NCBI RefSeq assembly: GCF_000147815.2
Contig: NC_015957.1
Span: 2,542,001 to 2,606,000 of the forward strand
Reading direction: 5' to 3'
Length of the DNA: 64,000 nt
From: Streptomyces violaceusniger Tu 4113
GTDB taxonomy: Bacteria; Actinomycetota; Actinomycetes; Streptomycetales; Streptomycetaceae
The translations under genes were made by a program, and so were the position numbers. Positions 24,700 through 33,899 of the stretch are shown in pieces (positions within the stretch are counted from its first letter, which is position 1; each line of letters begins with the position of its first letter). Under the pieces are notes generated by a model. The model ran no database searches, was not told the DNA's origin, and saw only the letters and a list, made by a program, of their open reading frames with translations.

Positions 24700-25878
24700 T
24701 CAGTGGTCCGCCGCTTGGCGGTCGGTGATCGGGGTCATGTCGCAGTCGGCGAGGAAGCGGCGCAGCCCGTCGTCCATGGAGAGGTCGATCACCGCCCCGT
24801 CCGCCCCGAGGTCGAGGAGACGGCCCAGCACGGCGGCCGCCCGCCGTCCGCTCACACCGGCCGCCATGGCGGGGTGCCGGTCCAGCGGCACGCTCAGGTC
24901 CACCAGCCGGACCACGATGTCGTCACGCTGGAAGATGGTGCTGCTCAGCAGGGTCTTGGCGGACTGCTCCGCGGTCATCTCCTTGTTCACCGCCAGCTCG
25001 TCCTGCCGGGCCAGCAGACTGGCCACCGCCGGTCCGCAGCCGGCCTTGACCGGGTAGAGCAGGGCGTGCCGGTGGACGCCCTGGGCGGGGCGCGGGCCGC
25101 CGGTCGTCATGTGGTGGACCACCGGAAGCGACGCCCGGGCGAAGAACTCCCGTGCCGAGCTGGGGTCGTCGAGGTTGCGGTCCTCCTCCAGATACGGATT
25201 GATGGCCTCCTCGACGGCCTTGATCTCCGGCTGCCGGGCCACGAAGCGCAGTGCCGCGGTCAGGTCGCCCTTGACCTCCACGGCCCGCACGACCCGGTTG
25301 CCGCTCATGAAGACGGAGGTGCGGGAGAGCCGGGTGGTCTGGTCGACCCGCGCCTCCGGTGAGGCGTAATCGGCGAGGATCTTGGCGACGCTGTCCTCGC
25401 TGCCGGGGTTCACGGTGAAGGTGAGCGCCTGCCGGACCAGCCCGTCGCCGACCCGCAGCGCGGCGTCGACACCCCGGGTGGTGACATCGACCGGCGCGGA
25501 TCCGGCGGTCAGGGTCTCCCGCAGAATGCTGAACCGCAGCGAGCGGGTGTCCTCGACACAGCCGTGGAAGGGCTTGACCATCTCCCGGTGCGCGGGAGAG
25601 TCCACCCAGGCCAGGAACGGCGGGGCGCTTTCCCATTCGCTGGTGATCAGCCACTGGGAGGGATTCTCGATCGACTGGCAGAGCTGGTCGCTGATGTGCC
25701 CGGGCACCGCGGCCACCTGTCGGGACAACTGGTCATAGGCATGTAGAAAGCGCTGCTCGGCACCGCTGTTGACCTGCACCAGCAAGACGACGCGCAATCT
25801 GGTGTCGGTGAGCGCGGATTCCACGGTCGTCGGCGATTGGCTCACCATGGTCTCCGGAATGTCGGACAGGGTGCTCAT
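24700..25878 (-). CDS. Spore-pigment ORFI-type protein (SchA/CurD-like domain)
   Basis: 392 residues. The N-terminal half has an antibiotic-biosynthesis-monooxygenase-like ferredoxin fold ([40 protein letters not shown]). The C-terminal half matches the SchA/CurD-like family found only in spore-pigment clusters. It is the first gene of the operon, with an ideal start (AAGGAG, six bases, ATG). The 73-base gap to the cupin gene is the largest in the operon. Its biochemical role is not settled. Confidence 0.85.
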   Translation of the reverse strand: MSTLSDIPETMVSQSPTTVESALTDTRLRVVLLVQVNSGAEQRFLHAYDQLSRQVAAVPGHISDQLCQSIENPSQWLITSEWESAPPFLAWVDSPAHREMVKPFHGCVEDTRSLRFSILRETLTAGSAPVDVTTRGVDAALRVGDGLVRQALTFTVNPGSEDSVAKILADYASPEARVDQTTRLSRTSVFMSGNRVVRAVEVKGDLTAALRFVARQPEIKAVEEAINPYLEEDRNLDDPSSAREFFARASLPVVHHMTTGGPRPAQGVHRHALLYPVKAGCGPAVASLLARQDELAVNKEMTAEQSAKTLLSSTIFQRDDIVVRLVDLSVPLDRHPAMAAGVSGRRAAAVLGRLLDLGADGAVIDLSMDDGLRRFLADCDMTPITDRQAADH

Positions 25879-26043
25879 ATACCACTCCTTATTTCGCGGA
25901 CGCGTCCTTCCGGGCATCGAGGACACCCGCCCGTTAGACGATCGTGGGGCGCACCCACCAATGGCGCGAGATATGTGAGCCATCCGAGCGAACGCCTCGT
26001 CAGCGTCTCGGAAGAGCCCGGAAGCACCGGGCATAGCAGCACA
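25879..26043. promoter_or_regulatory. Divergent promoter region of the spore-pigment cluster
   Basis: 165 bases separate the seven-gene operon from the hydroxylase. In S. coelicolor the equivalent gap holds two developmentally controlled promoters. Here a perfect hairpin-type repeat, GCCCGG-aagca-CCGGGC (26016-26032), lies 12 bases before the hydroxylase ATG. No -10/-35 pair is obvious, as expected for sporulation sigma factors. Confidence 0.5.
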
Positions 26044-27687
26044 ATGAACCGTCTTGCCGACAATGCTGAGCGTGTGCCCGTCCTCATCGCGGGCGGCTCC
26101 CTGGTGGGCCTGTCCGCCTCACTGTTCCTGGGCCGACTGGGGATCGGTCATCTACTGGTCGAAAAACACCCGCGCACCTCGCACCACCCGCGCGGACGGG
26201 GGAACAACATCCGGACGATGGAGCTGTTCCGCACCGCCGGAGTGGAGTCCGCGATCCGCGAGGCCGCGTCCGTCCTGGCCGACAACCACGGAATTCTGCA
26301 GACCCCGTCCCTGACCGGCGCGGAGGGCAACTGGCTCTTCCGGGAAATGGACCCGGGTGGCAAGGCCGCCCGGATCAGCCCTGCCGGATGGTGCCTGTGC
26401 AGCCAGAACGACCTGGAGCCGGTGCTGCTGAGCGCGGCCCAGGGGCTCGGTGGCGATCTGCGGTTCTCCACCGAGCTGATCTCCTTCGAGCAGGACGCGG
26501 ACGGGGTCACCGCCGTGCTCCTGGACCGCAGATCCGAACGGCGCTCCACGGTCCGCGCCGACTACCTCATCGCCGCCGACGGCCCCCGCAGCCCGGTGCG
26601 CGAGGCGCTCGGCGTCGAGCACAGCGGACGCGGCGAGCTGTTCCACAACGTGTCCATCACCTTCCGCGCCAAGCGGCTCGCGGACGCGGTCGGGGACCGC
26701 CACTTCATCGCCTGCTACCTCACCAACCCGGAGGCCGACGGGGCGCTGCTGCCCGTCGACAACCAGGAGCAGTGGGTCTTCCACGCCCCCTGGCACCCCG
26801 AGCGCGGCGAAGCACTGGAGGAGTTCACCGACGAGCGCTGCGCCCAGCACATCCGTACCGCCGTCGGCATGCCCGACCTGGAGGTGGAGGTCACCGGAAA
26901 GGCGCCCTGGCACGCGGCCGAGCGGGTGGCCGACCGCTACTCCGACGGCCGGGTCTTCCTCGCCGGGGACTCCGCGCACGAGATGTCGCCCACCGGCGCC
27001 TTCGGCTCCAACACTGGTATCCAGGACGCCCACAACCTGGCGTGGAAGATCGCCGCCGTCATGGGCGGCTGGGCGGGCCCCGGGCTGCTGGAGACCTACG
27101 GCGTGGAGCGGCGGCCGGTCGCCCAGGCCACCAGCGCCCGCGCCGCCGCCCGTTCGGCCGAACACAGCCACCCCGGCTACTCGGCACCGGCCACCGAGGA
27201 CCGGGGCCCGCAGAGCAACGTCATGGCCGTCGCCATGGGCTACCGCTATGTGCGCGGCGCGGTCGTCGGCGCCGACCCCGCCGCGCCCGCGGTGCCCGAC
27301 CACTTCACGGTCTCGGCCGAACCCGGCAGCCGCGCACCCCATATGTGGGTGCACCGCTGCGGGGTGCGGCTGTCCACCCTCGACCTGTACGAGCGCACCT
27401 GTGTGCTGCTCACCGGGCCGGGCGGCGCCTCCTGGTACGAGGCGGGCCACCGCGCCGCCGACGCCCTCGGCGTACCGCTGGACTGCTACCGGGTGGGCGA
27501 CGGACCGGACCATGAACTCGCCCCCGAACCGGGCGTGGACTGGGCCGAACTGCACGGCACCGCCCCGGACGGAGCGGTCCTGGTCCGCCCCGACGGCTTC
27601 GTCGCCTGGCGGGTGGAACGCTCGGTGCCCGACCCGGAGGCCGCGCTGACGCGTGCGCTGCGCGGGGTGCTGCGGCTGGACGGCTGA
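26044..27687 (+). CDS. Spore-pigment FAD-dependent hydroxylase (whiE ORFVIII type)
   Basis: 547 residues, PheA/TetX-like aromatic hydroxylase: the Rossmann motif VPVLIAGGSLVGLSASLFLG near 11-30, the DG motif LIAADGPRSPVREALG near 175-190, and the GD motif GRVFLAGDSAHEMSPTGAFG near 303-322. A C-terminal thioredoxin-like domain follows. It hydroxylates the aromatic polyketide using NAD(P)H and oxygen, changing pigment colour. The ATG at 26044 has only a weak ribosome site. It is divergent from the rest of the cluster. Confidence 0.92.
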   Translation: MNRLADNAERVPVLIAGGSLVGLSASLFLGRLGIGHLLVEKHPRTSHHPRGRGNNIRTMELFRTAGVESAIREAASVLADNHGILQTPSLTGAEGNWLFREMDPGGKAARISPAGWCLCSQNDLEPVLLSAAQGLGGDLRFSTELISFEQDADGVTAVLLDRRSERRSTVRADYLIAADGPRSPVREALGVEHSGRGELFHNVSITFRAKRLADAVGDRHFIACYLTNPEADGALLPVDNQEQWVFHAPWHPERGEALEEFTDERCAQHIRTAVGMPDLEVEVTGKAPWHAAERVADRYSDGRVFLAGDSAHEMSPTGAFGSNTGIQDAHNLAWKIAAVMGGWAGPGLLETYGVERRPVAQATSARAAARSAEHSHPGYSAPATEDRGPQSNVMAVAMGYRYVRGAVVGADPAAPAVPDHFTVSAEPGSRAPHMWVHRCGVRLSTLDLYERTCVLLTGPGGASWYEAGHRAADALGVPLDCYRVGDGPDHELAPEPGVDWAELHGTAPDGAVLVRPDGFVAWRVERSVPDPEAALTRALRGVLRLDG

Positions 27688-27974
27688 CCCCGCCCCTTCC
27701 CGGAGGCCATCGGTGTCCGGACGCCACCCCGCTTCCGGGTGCCACCCGCCCGGGGCTGTGGGACGGGGCGCCGGGCGCCGGGCCGGGGGGCGCCCCGGCC
27801 GTCCACCGCAGTTGACAGACTCTGAACCCGTCTGCCTCGCCGTTGCTCAAGCAATGCTGGGCTTCACCTCGGAGTCCCGGTTCCACCGCGGTGCCGTGCG
27901 GCATGTCGAGGTCGACGGGGAAGCGGTCGGCCCTGGCCCTGGCCGGTTGGGCCGGATACGGATACGGAAAACGT
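27688..27974. other. Intergenic stretch after the hydroxylase gene
   Basis: About 290 bases. Nothing convincing is seen beyond a TTGACA at about 27810 without a matching -10. The plus-strand reading through 27843-27960 has no recognised domain. Confidence 0.35.
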
Positions 27975-28010
27975 CGCTGGGCCCCGCCCCTGACAGGGCG
28001 GGGCCCAGCG
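27975..28010. terminator. Strong hairpin with 15-bp perfect arms
   Basis: CGCTGGGCCCCGCCC, a 6-base loop, and its exact inverse. It begins five bases after the stop codon of the small minus-strand gene ending at 28016 and could also end read-through from the hydroxylase. Confidence 0.85.
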
Positions 28011-28015
28011 GCAGG

Positions 28016-28174
28016 TCAGTCGGCGTCTGCTCCTTTCAGGAGGAGTTCGTCCCCGGCGGGGAAGCGGGCCGTGCCGCCCTCCTCCCAGGTGACCACGACG
28101 GCTGTCCCGCCCATTGGCCCCTGCGCGGTCGACGCCTCCTTGACCGTGCGCCACTCGCCGTCGTAGCCGATCAC
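28016..28174 (-). CDS. Small hypothetical protein, start uncertain
   Basis: About 52 residues from the GTG at 28174 (VIGYDGEWRTVKEAS; TAVVVTWEEGGTARFPAGD; LLLKGADAD). Codon third positions are G/C as in real genes, and a strong terminator follows the stop directly, so this is very likely expressed. The reading is open a few codons further up (a CTG at 28192, giving LISPGD before VIGYDGEW). The sequence looks like a small SH3-like beta barrel. I do not recognise a named family. Confidence 0.5.
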   Translation of the reverse strand: MIGYDGEWRTVKEASTAQGPMGGTAVVVTWEEGGTARFPAGDELLLKGADAD

Positions 28175-28202
28175 GTCACCCGGACTGATCAGGGCAGCGC
28201 GC

Positions 28203-28319
28203 TTACACCGGGGCCGCGGCCCTCAGTTCTTCGATGAACGACACCATCGGCACCGTCTCCCCAACTGTCACGGCTCTCCGCATGAGCTTGAGTCGCCGGT
28301 CGCGGTCGGCGGACGGCAC
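28203..28319 (-). CDS. Possible 38-residue peptide or C-terminal gene remnant
   Basis: From the GTG at 28319 the frame reads DRRLKLMRRAVTVGETVPMV and ends EELRAAAPV. Third-position G/C is high, which suggests recent coding history. There is no good ribosome site and no recognisable domain. It may be the tail of a lost upstream gene. Confidence 0.2.
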   Translation of the reverse strand: MPSADRDRRLKLMRRAVTVGETVPMVSFIEELRAAAPV

Positions 28320-28375
28320 AGGTCACCGGGCCGTGCAGGTGCCGCTCGCTCCGGCTCGGCTTCATGGCCGTGGTG

Positions 28376-28768
28376 TCAGCGCGGGGCTCGCTGGTCGTAG
28401 TCGCGCTGGCGTGCTTGGATCTCGGAGGCGTTTGCGACGGTCCAGTCGTAGAGGTGAGCGAACGGCTCGCGCAGGGATTCGCCGAGGGAGGTCAGCGAGT
28501 ATTCGACGCCGACCGGCGAGGTCGGCAGCACGCGGCGTTCGACCATCCCGTTGCGTTCGAGCCGACGCAAGGTCTGCGTGAGGACGCGTTGCGTGACGCC
28601 ATCGAGGCGGCGCTTGATCTCGTTGAACCGACGTGGTTCGACCAAGACCGCCATCACCATCATCGACCACTTGTCGGCGATCTGATCGAGGATCGGCCGG
28701 CTCGGACAGTCGGACCGGAACACCACGTCGTGCTCGGCGATGGCCCGGTAGATCTCAGAAGTGGCCAT
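28376..28768 (-). CDS. HxlR-family winged-helix regulator
   Basis: 130 residues. Family features: the N-terminal Cys in FRSDCPSRPILDQIADKWSM near 18-37, then EIKRRLDGVTQRVLTQTLRRL near 50-70, and the wing RRVLPTSPVGVEYSLTSLGE. Members often sense reactive or electrophilic compounds through the Cys. The ATG at 28768 is chosen for GGAGG eight bases upstream. It is divergent from an enoyl-CoA hydratase-like gene with a nested palindrome between them, suggesting control of both. Confidence 0.9.
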   Translation of the reverse strand: MATSEIYRAIAEHDVVFRSDCPSRPILDQIADKWSMMVMAVLVEPRRFNEIKRRLDGVTQRVLTQTLRRLERNGMVERRVLPTSPVGVEYSLTSLGESLREPFAHLYDWTVANASEIQARQRDYDQRAPR

Positions 28769-28838
28769 GGCGGTATCCTCCACGATCCCTAGGATGCCTG
28801 AAGTGCGTTATTGACGCAGGTCAAACACGGTTTCACAG

Positions 28839-28877
28839 TAGGTATACAACAGGAACCAGATTCCTGCCAGATACCTA
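28839..28877. promoter_or_regulatory. Nested palindrome, likely HxlR operator
   Basis: Outer arms TAGGTAT (28839-28845) and ATACCTA (28871-28877) enclose inner arms CAGGAA (28850-28855) and TTCCTG (28861-28866). Both pairs are perfect and share the same centre. The site ends 11 bases before the hydratase ATG, well placed to block it. Confidence 0.65.
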
Positions 28878-28888
28878 GGGGCGAAGCC

Positions 28889-29716
28889 ATGGGCCACGAC
28901 GCCTACCAAACCTTGCAGGTCAGCCAGAAGGACGGAGTCGCGCACGTCACGATCGACAACCCGCCGGTCAACGTCCTCAGCGTCGCGGTCATGACCGATG
29001 TGCGGCGCCTGCTCACCACGCTGGCCAGCGACGACACCGTACGCGTGATCGTGTTCGACAGCGCGGACCCGGACTTCTTCCTCGCCCACGTCGACATGAC
29101 CGCCACCCCGGACGCCCTCGCCGGACTCATGGCCGACCTGCCGGACGGAGTCAACGTCTTCCAGGCCGTCGGGGAGCAACTACGCCGCCAGCCTCAGGTG
29201 ACCATCGTCAAGCTCGCAGGCAAGGCGCGCGGCGGCGGAGCCGAGTTCGTCGTGGCCGCGGACATGGCGTTCGCAGCGATCGGCAAGGCCGGGCTCGGCC
29301 AGATCGAAGCCCTCATGGGCATCGTCCCCGGCGGCGGCGGCACGCAGTACCTCACCGAGCGCCTCGGCCGTAACCGTGCCTTGGAGATCGTGCTCGGCGC
29401 CGACCTGATGGACGCCGAGACCGCGGAGCGGTACGGCTGGGTCAACCGAGCCGTCCCCGCCGACCAGCTCGACACGTTCGTCGACCGCCTCGCCGGTAAC
29501 ATAGCCGCGTTGCCCGGCGGCGTCGTCGCGGCAGCCAAGCGCGCCATCGCCCTTCGCGATCATTCTGATGGCCTGGCGCGGGAGAACGACGCCTGGGCCG
29601 GGCTCGTATTCCGCCCCGCCACAGCACAGCTCATGGGCGCCGGGCTGGCCAACGGCGCCCAGACCCGGGACGGCGAACAGGACCTCGAGGGTCTGTTCCG
29701 CGATCTCGCCGGGTAG
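28889..29716 (+). CDS. Enoyl-CoA hydratase/isomerase-family protein
   Basis: 275 residues, crotonase fold: VAHVTIDNPPVNVLSVAVM near 18-36, the oxyanion segment KARGGGAEFVVAADMAF near 113-129, and IVPGGGGTQYLTERLGRNRA near 148-167. The usual second catalytic Glu falls in the GIVPGGGG loop region (ALMGIVPGG), where it is not obvious. The true substrate is unknown and need not be a CoA ester. Expression is probably repressed by the divergent HxlR gene. The ATG at 28889 has only a weak ribosome site. Confidence 0.8.
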   Translation: MGHDAYQTLQVSQKDGVAHVTIDNPPVNVLSVAVMTDVRRLLTTLASDDTVRVIVFDSADPDFFLAHVDMTATPDALAGLMADLPDGVNVFQAVGEQLRRQPQVTIVKLAGKARGGGAEFVVAADMAFAAIGKAGLGQIEALMGIVPGGGGTQYLTERLGRNRALEIVLGADLMDAETAERYGWVNRAVPADQLDTFVDRLAGNIAALPGGVVAAAKRAIALRDHSDGLARENDAWAGLVFRPATAQLMGAGLANGAQTRDGEQDLEGLFRDLAG

Positions 29717-29868
29717 CTGAATGAGCGCCTGTGCCAAGTCACATGCCTTGTTGGTGACAACCAGACTGCTTCGACTGTTCCGCTTCGCCGGCTCACGCGG
29801 CTCCGCAGGTGACGACTCCTGGGCTTCGGCTCAGTGACGGTTCTTGATCGTTGCGGTACGACGTCGTC

Positions 29869-30348
29869 ATGCGGTACGCGCATGGGGGCGGGCTGACGCC
29901 CAAGGAGCAGGAAAAGCGGGAGTGGGTGCGTCTTGAGGCGGCGCGCCGGGGCGAGCCGAAGGCGTTCTCCTGGCGCCAGTACCGCGACCTGATCGTCATG
30001 ACCCACATTCAGCTCGGCACCCCGGTGGTGTGGTGCTGGGACAACCTGAACGTGCATCTGGTGAAGGAGCTGGCGGACTTCGCCGAGGAGCACAAGGACT
30101 GGTTACGCATCTTCCAGATGCCCTCCTACGCGCCGGAGCTGAGCCCGGCCGAGGGGATCTGGTCGTTGCTCAAGCGGCATCTGGCCGACTTCCCCGCCGC
30201 CGACCTCGCCCACCTGACCCGTGTGATCAAGCGGAAGCTCAAGAAGATCCAGTACCGGCTCCACCTGGTCGACGGCTGTCTGCCACCCACCGGTCTGACC
30301 ATGGACGACGACGCGATCAGACGGCCGGACTCCACGAGTTCAACCTGA
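29869..30348 (+). pseudogene. IS630-family transposase with internal deletion
   Basis: The N-terminal 25 residues (MRYAHGGGLTPKEQEKREWV) match the start of Streptomyces IS630-type transposases. They are fused after LEAARRG to the C-terminal DDE part (KAFSWRQYRDLIV; VVWCWDNLNVH; PSYAPELSPAEGIWSLLKRH). The helix-turn-helix region and the first catalytic Asp are deleted, the join being near 29945. It still reads open to 30348 but should be inactive. Confidence 0.85.
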
Positions 30349-30433
30349 GTAACCGAGCCGACTGGCCGCCTCGGGGTCGACGTTCTGGCCGGTACGACGG
30401 CGGCTGCCCGGCTCCGGCTCGCAGGGGGCGCCG

Positions 30434-31105
30434 TCAGCCCGCCGCCTCGCTTCGGGCGTCGCCCGCGGTGCGGCGTCGTAGCCGTCGCCACAGCGCGGGG
30501 GCCGTGCTGATCACCACCGTCAGCACCACGGCCGCTGCCACGCCCTCCCATGGTTCGGGGAAGAGCGAGCCGCCCAGGATGCCGATCAGTTGATACGTCG
30601 CCGCCCAGGCCAGTGCCGCGGGTGCGGCGCCGCGGGCGAATCTGCGCAGTGGCCAGCGTGCCAGCAGGCAGGCCAGCATCACCGGTATCCGCCCCGCGGG
30701 AATCAGCCGGGACAGCACCAGGACCGCCACGCCGTGCTCCTCCAGCCGAGCCTGTGCCTGGTCCAGCCGTTCCGGTGCCGCGTGGTCGTGGATTCGTTCC
30801 AGCCATCGCGAGCCGTTCTTCGAAGCCACCCCGCGCCGCCCGAGCCAGTAGAGCATCACGTCGCCCGAGAAGGCCGCCAGCGAGGCCACCCCGAAGACCA
30901 CCAGCAGCGACAGCGGGGGAGCGGTCTGGTGGATGGCGACCACCGCGGCCGAGGAGACCACCGCACCGGTGGGCACCACCGGCACCAGCGACCCGAACAC
31001 CACCAGCAGGAACAGCGAGGGATACCCCACCGCCTGCTGGGTCGACTCGGACGGCACGCTCCGGGCCAGATCGACCACGTCCGCCAGCTTCGCCAGATCC
31101 CCCAT
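30434..31105 (-). CDS. DedA-family membrane protein
   Basis: 223 residues with about five membrane helices: FLLVVFGSLVPVVPTGAVV near 32, LSLLVVFGVASLAAFSGDVML near 65, and others to about 215. The family hallmark appears as VLSRLIPAGRIPVMLACLL near 135. DedA proteins are linked to undecaprenyl-phosphate or lipid flipping and membrane potential. The ATG at 31105 shares one base with the upstream UlaG-like stop (TGATG), so translation is coupled. Confidence 0.8.
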   Translation of the reverse strand: MGDLAKLADVVDLARSVPSESTQQAVGYPSLFLLVVFGSLVPVVPTGAVVSSAAVVAIHQTAPPLSLLVVFGVASLAAFSGDVMLYWLGRRGVASKNGSRWLERIHDHAAPERLDQAQARLEEHGVAVLVLSRLIPAGRIPVMLACLLARWPLRRFARGAAPAALAWAATYQLIGILGGSLFPEPWEGVAAAVVLTVVISTAPALWRRLRRRTAGDARSEAAG

Positions 31106-31887
31106 CACCTGGCGGGCTCCAGCCGGACGCACTCCCCGTGCCCCAGCCGGTGCACCACCGTGTCGGGGGCCAGCCGCCCGGCGTGGCGCACGAAGTCGTC
31201 GCCGGGGGTGTGGAATTCATGCGGACGGATCGCGTCCATGCCGATCGGCCAGTACGTCCCGTAGTGCACCGGCACCGCGCACCGCGCCCCCAGCCGGGCC
31301 AGCGCTTGTGCCGCGCGGCCCGCGTCGAGATGGCCGGGGCCGAGGTAGGGCCCCCAGCCGCCGACCGGGAGCAGTGCCACATCGCATTCGCCCACCGCCT
31401 CCGCCATCCGGTCGAACAGCCCGGTGTCGCCCGCGAAGTACGTGGTCGATTCGCCGCTCAGCACATACCCCAGCGCGGGCACCCGGCTCGGCCCGTACGG
31501 CAGCCGCCGCCCGTCGTGCTCGGCCGGTACCGCCCGGATCCGCACCTCGCCGACCGTGCACACATCACCCGGTGCCATCTCGGTCACCCGCAGCCCCCGC
31601 GCCGCCACCACCCGCCGCAGCCCGGGCACCGCCCGCCCGGCCCCGCGCGGCACCACCAGCCGGGTGCCGGGCAGCAGTTTGGCCAGCGAGCCGGGGTGCA
31701 GATGGTCGGCGTGCAGATGGGAGACCAGTGCCACGTCCGCCACCGCCGCGGCCGCCGGTGGCACGGCCCCCCGGCGGCGCCGCAGATGCGCCAGGCGCCG
31801 TACGAACAGGGGGTCGGTCAGCACCCGCACCCCGGAGTCCCACACGGTCGCGGTGGCGTGCCCCCACCAGGTGATCTCCACCGACAT
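31105..31887 (-). CDS. UlaG-like MBL-fold metal-dependent hydrolase
   Basis: 260 residues: EITWWGHATATVWDSGVRVL at the N-terminus, metal motif VALVSHLHADHLH near 52-64, then TTYFAGDTGLF near 147 and VPVHYGTYWPIG near 206. It has no signal peptide, so it is cytoplasmic. The substrate is not evident; relatives hydrolyse lactones or phospholipids. It is in an operon with a DedA protein, hinting at a membrane-lipid role (inference). Confidence 0.85.
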   Translation of the reverse strand: MSVEITWWGHATATVWDSGVRVLTDPLFVRRLAHLRRRRGAVPPAAAAVADVALVSHLHADHLHPGSLAKLLPGTRLVVPRGAGRAVPGLRRVVAARGLRVTEMAPGDVCTVGEVRIRAVPAEHDGRRLPYGPSRVPALGYVLSGESTTYFAGDTGLFDRMAEAVGECDVALLPVGGWGPYLGPGHLDAGRAAQALARLGARCAVPVHYGTYWPIGMDAIRPHEFHTPGDDFVRHAGRLAPDTVVHRLGHGECVRLEPAR

Positions 31888-32077
31888 CTCCCGCCTCCGT
31901 CCCTCGGGCCCGTCCGTCCGATCCTCTCACCCGGCCGACGGGCTCGGGGATTCCGCCCGCCGCCGTCGCACCGAAATCCCATGGCTCGGCGGCAGGCGCG
32001 TACGTCACGATGGCCGACGCCGCTTCCCGTCCCACGAACGTTCCGCGAACGTCCCACGAAAGGCCACCGTCGTCCTT

Positions 32078-33103
32078 ATGAGCCGTGAGCTTCACCAGCG
32101 CGCCGTCGTCGCCGACGCCCACAACGACCTGCTGATCGCCGTCACCGCCCGCCCACCGCACCGCTGGGCCGGTTACTTCCGGGAGCGCTGGCTGCCGCAA
32201 CTCCGCGAGGGCCGAGTGGATGTGCAGGTGCTGCCGGTCTTCATCGACGACCGGTTCCGCCCCGAGGGCGCGCTGCGCGAGACGCTGCGGATGATCGAGT
32301 GCGCCCACACCCTCGCCGAGGGCAACGCCGACGAGGTACGGCTGTGCCTGGACGGCGACGACATCGACGCAGCCCTCGCCGACGGCCGGATCGCCCTGGT
32401 GCTCGCGCTGGAGAGCGCCCCCGGGCTGGACGCGAACGTGGAGCTCCTCCCGACCCTCCACCGCCTCGGGGTGCGCATCGCCTCGCTCGCCCACTGGGGC
32501 CGCACCGCCCTGGCCGACGGCAGCGGTGAGGACGCCACCGGGAGCCGGCTCACCGAGGCCGGGGTCCTGGCGCTGAGGGAGATGGAGCGGCTGGGCATCC
32601 TCTTCGACGTCTCCCACCTCGGCGCCTCCGGGGTCGCCCATGTGCTGGAGCTGGCCACCCGCCCCGTACTGGCCACCCACTCCTCCGCCCGCGCGCTCCT
32701 GGACCACCATCGCAACCTCACCGATGAGCAGCTACGCGGGATCGCCGCGACCGGCGGCATGGTGTGCGTCAACTTCCTCGGCGAGTTCCTGGCCACCGCC
32801 CAGGCCGATCGCACGGTGGACCGGCTGGCGGATCACATCGTCCATATCGCCGAGGTGATCGGCGTCGGCCGTGTGGGTCTGGGGCCGGACTTCATCAAGG
32901 AGGTCATCGGCGACACCACCCCGCCCTGCTGCGAGGACGTGGAGTATGCCCGGCTGCTGGTCCCCGGCCTGGAAGGCCCCCGCGGACTGCCTCTGGTGAC
33001 CGAGGCGCTGGTCCGAAGGGGCCTTCCCGAGGGGGACGTCGAGAAGATCCTCGGCGGCAATGTGCTGGAGCTCTTCCGCAAGGAGCTGGGACGCCCCGCC
33101 TGA
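32078..33103 (+). CDS. Membrane dipeptidase (renal dipeptidase, M19) family
   Basis: 341 residues, amidohydrolase-like TIM barrel. Zinc ligands: AHNDLLIA near 13-20, the bridging Glu in ALVLALESAPGL near 112, His in IASLAHWGRTALADG near 138, His in ATHSSARALLDHHRNLTDEQ near 195, and Asp in GLGPDFIKEV near 270. The family cleaves dipeptides, including D-amino acid forms. No signal peptide or lipobox is seen, so it is probably cytoplasmic. The ribosome site is weak (GAAAGG 14 bases upstream). Confidence 0.85.
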   Translation: MSRELHQRAVVADAHNDLLIAVTARPPHRWAGYFRERWLPQLREGRVDVQVLPVFIDDRFRPEGALRETLRMIECAHTLAEGNADEVRLCLDGDDIDAALADGRIALVLALESAPGLDANVELLPTLHRLGVRIASLAHWGRTALADGSGEDATGSRLTEAGVLALREMERLGILFDVSHLGASGVAHVLELATRPVLATHSSARALLDHHRNLTDEQLRGIAATGGMVCVNFLGEFLATAQADRTVDRLADHIVHIAEVIGVGRVGLGPDFIKEVIGDTTPPCCEDVEYARLLVPGLEGPRGLPLVTEALVRRGLPEGDVEKILGGNVLELFRKELGRPA

Positions 33104-33113
33104 CGGATGCCTG

Positions 33114-33899
33114 CTACCGCACGATGGCGGCCGCGAAGGCGTCGATCGCGGCGAACGTGGCCTCCGGGGCCTCCCGGGTGGGAATGTGGCCCGCGCCCGG
33201 GATCAGCTCGAACCGCGCCCCCGGGATGGCGGCGGCGTACGCGCGGCCGAAGTCGGGCGGGACGGCGGTGTCCTGCTCCCCCCACACCGCGAGGGCGGGC
33301 ACGCTCACCCGGGCCAGCCGGTGCAGCAGCTTCGGATCGGACCTTGTCGGGCCCGCGTAGGTCGCCAAAGCCTGGAGGGCCGCGGGCGAGGGGCCTCGGC
33401 GCGGTGCCGATGCCGATGCCGGTGCGCCGGAGCCCTGACCGGGCGGCGGTCCGAGCGGGCCGGGCGGGCCGGGCGGTGCGGTGGGGAATTGCACCTCGTG
33501 CCCCTCGATATGCGGTCCGAAGGCGCCCATGATGACCAGCCCGCCGATGCGGCGGGCCCGGTCGCGCACGGTCATCTCGGCGGCGACCCAGCCGCCGAAC
33601 GAGGCGCCGACGACCAGGACATCGCGCAGGTCGCGGTCGTCCAGCAGGTCCAGATAGGTCTCGACGAGGTCGCCCACGTCCGAGAACCACTCGGGCCGCG
33701 GGGTGTCCTCCCAGCCCGGATGGGTCGGCGCCAGCACCCGGGAGGTGGCGGCGAAGTGGTCCACGATGCCGGTCACGGAGGCGGGTCCGCCGCCGCCGTG
33801 CAGGACGAGAACGGGCCGGCCCGCGCCCACGTCCCGCACCGTCAGGGGCAGGCCGGGGTAGGGCTCGATGGTGAATCCGGTGGTCTGGTGGGTGGTCAT
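33114..33899 (-). CDS. Alpha/beta hydrolase
   Basis: 261 residues. VLVLHGGGGPASV near 30 is the oxyanion loop. The nucleophile elbow is VGASFGGWVAAEM near 97-109, the acid is Asp in VWGEQDTAVPP near 209, and the base is His in PGAGHIPTREAPE near 234. The cap region carries a Pro/Gly/Ser/Ala-rich insert (about 140-170). Its ATG overlaps the FAD monooxygenase stop by four bases, so both act in one pathway. The 10-base gap to the convergent dipeptidase gene holds no terminator. Confidence 0.85.
   Translation of the reverse strand: MTTHQTTGFTIEPYPGLPLTVRDVGAGRPVLVLHGGGGPASVTGIVDHFAATSRVLAPTHPGWEDTPRPEWFSDVGDLVETYLDLLDDRDLRDVLVVGASFGGWVAAEMTVRDRARRIGGLVIMGAFGPHIEGHEVQFPTAPPGPPGPLGPPPGQGSGAPASASAPRRGPSPAALQALATYAGPTRSDPKLLHRLARVSVPALAVWGEQDTAVPPDFGRAYAAAIPGARFELIPGAGHIPTREAPEATFAAIDAFAAAIVR

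Noticed and set aside
27805..27845. TTGACA as a promoter after the hydroxylase
   Set aside because: No -10 box at a suitable distance and no gene starting downstream on that strand.
30126..31382. Long minus-strand frame over DedA and the transposase remnant
   Set aside because: It is Arg/Gly-rich with no domain and conflicts with the DedA gene, whose start is coupled to the UlaG-like stop.
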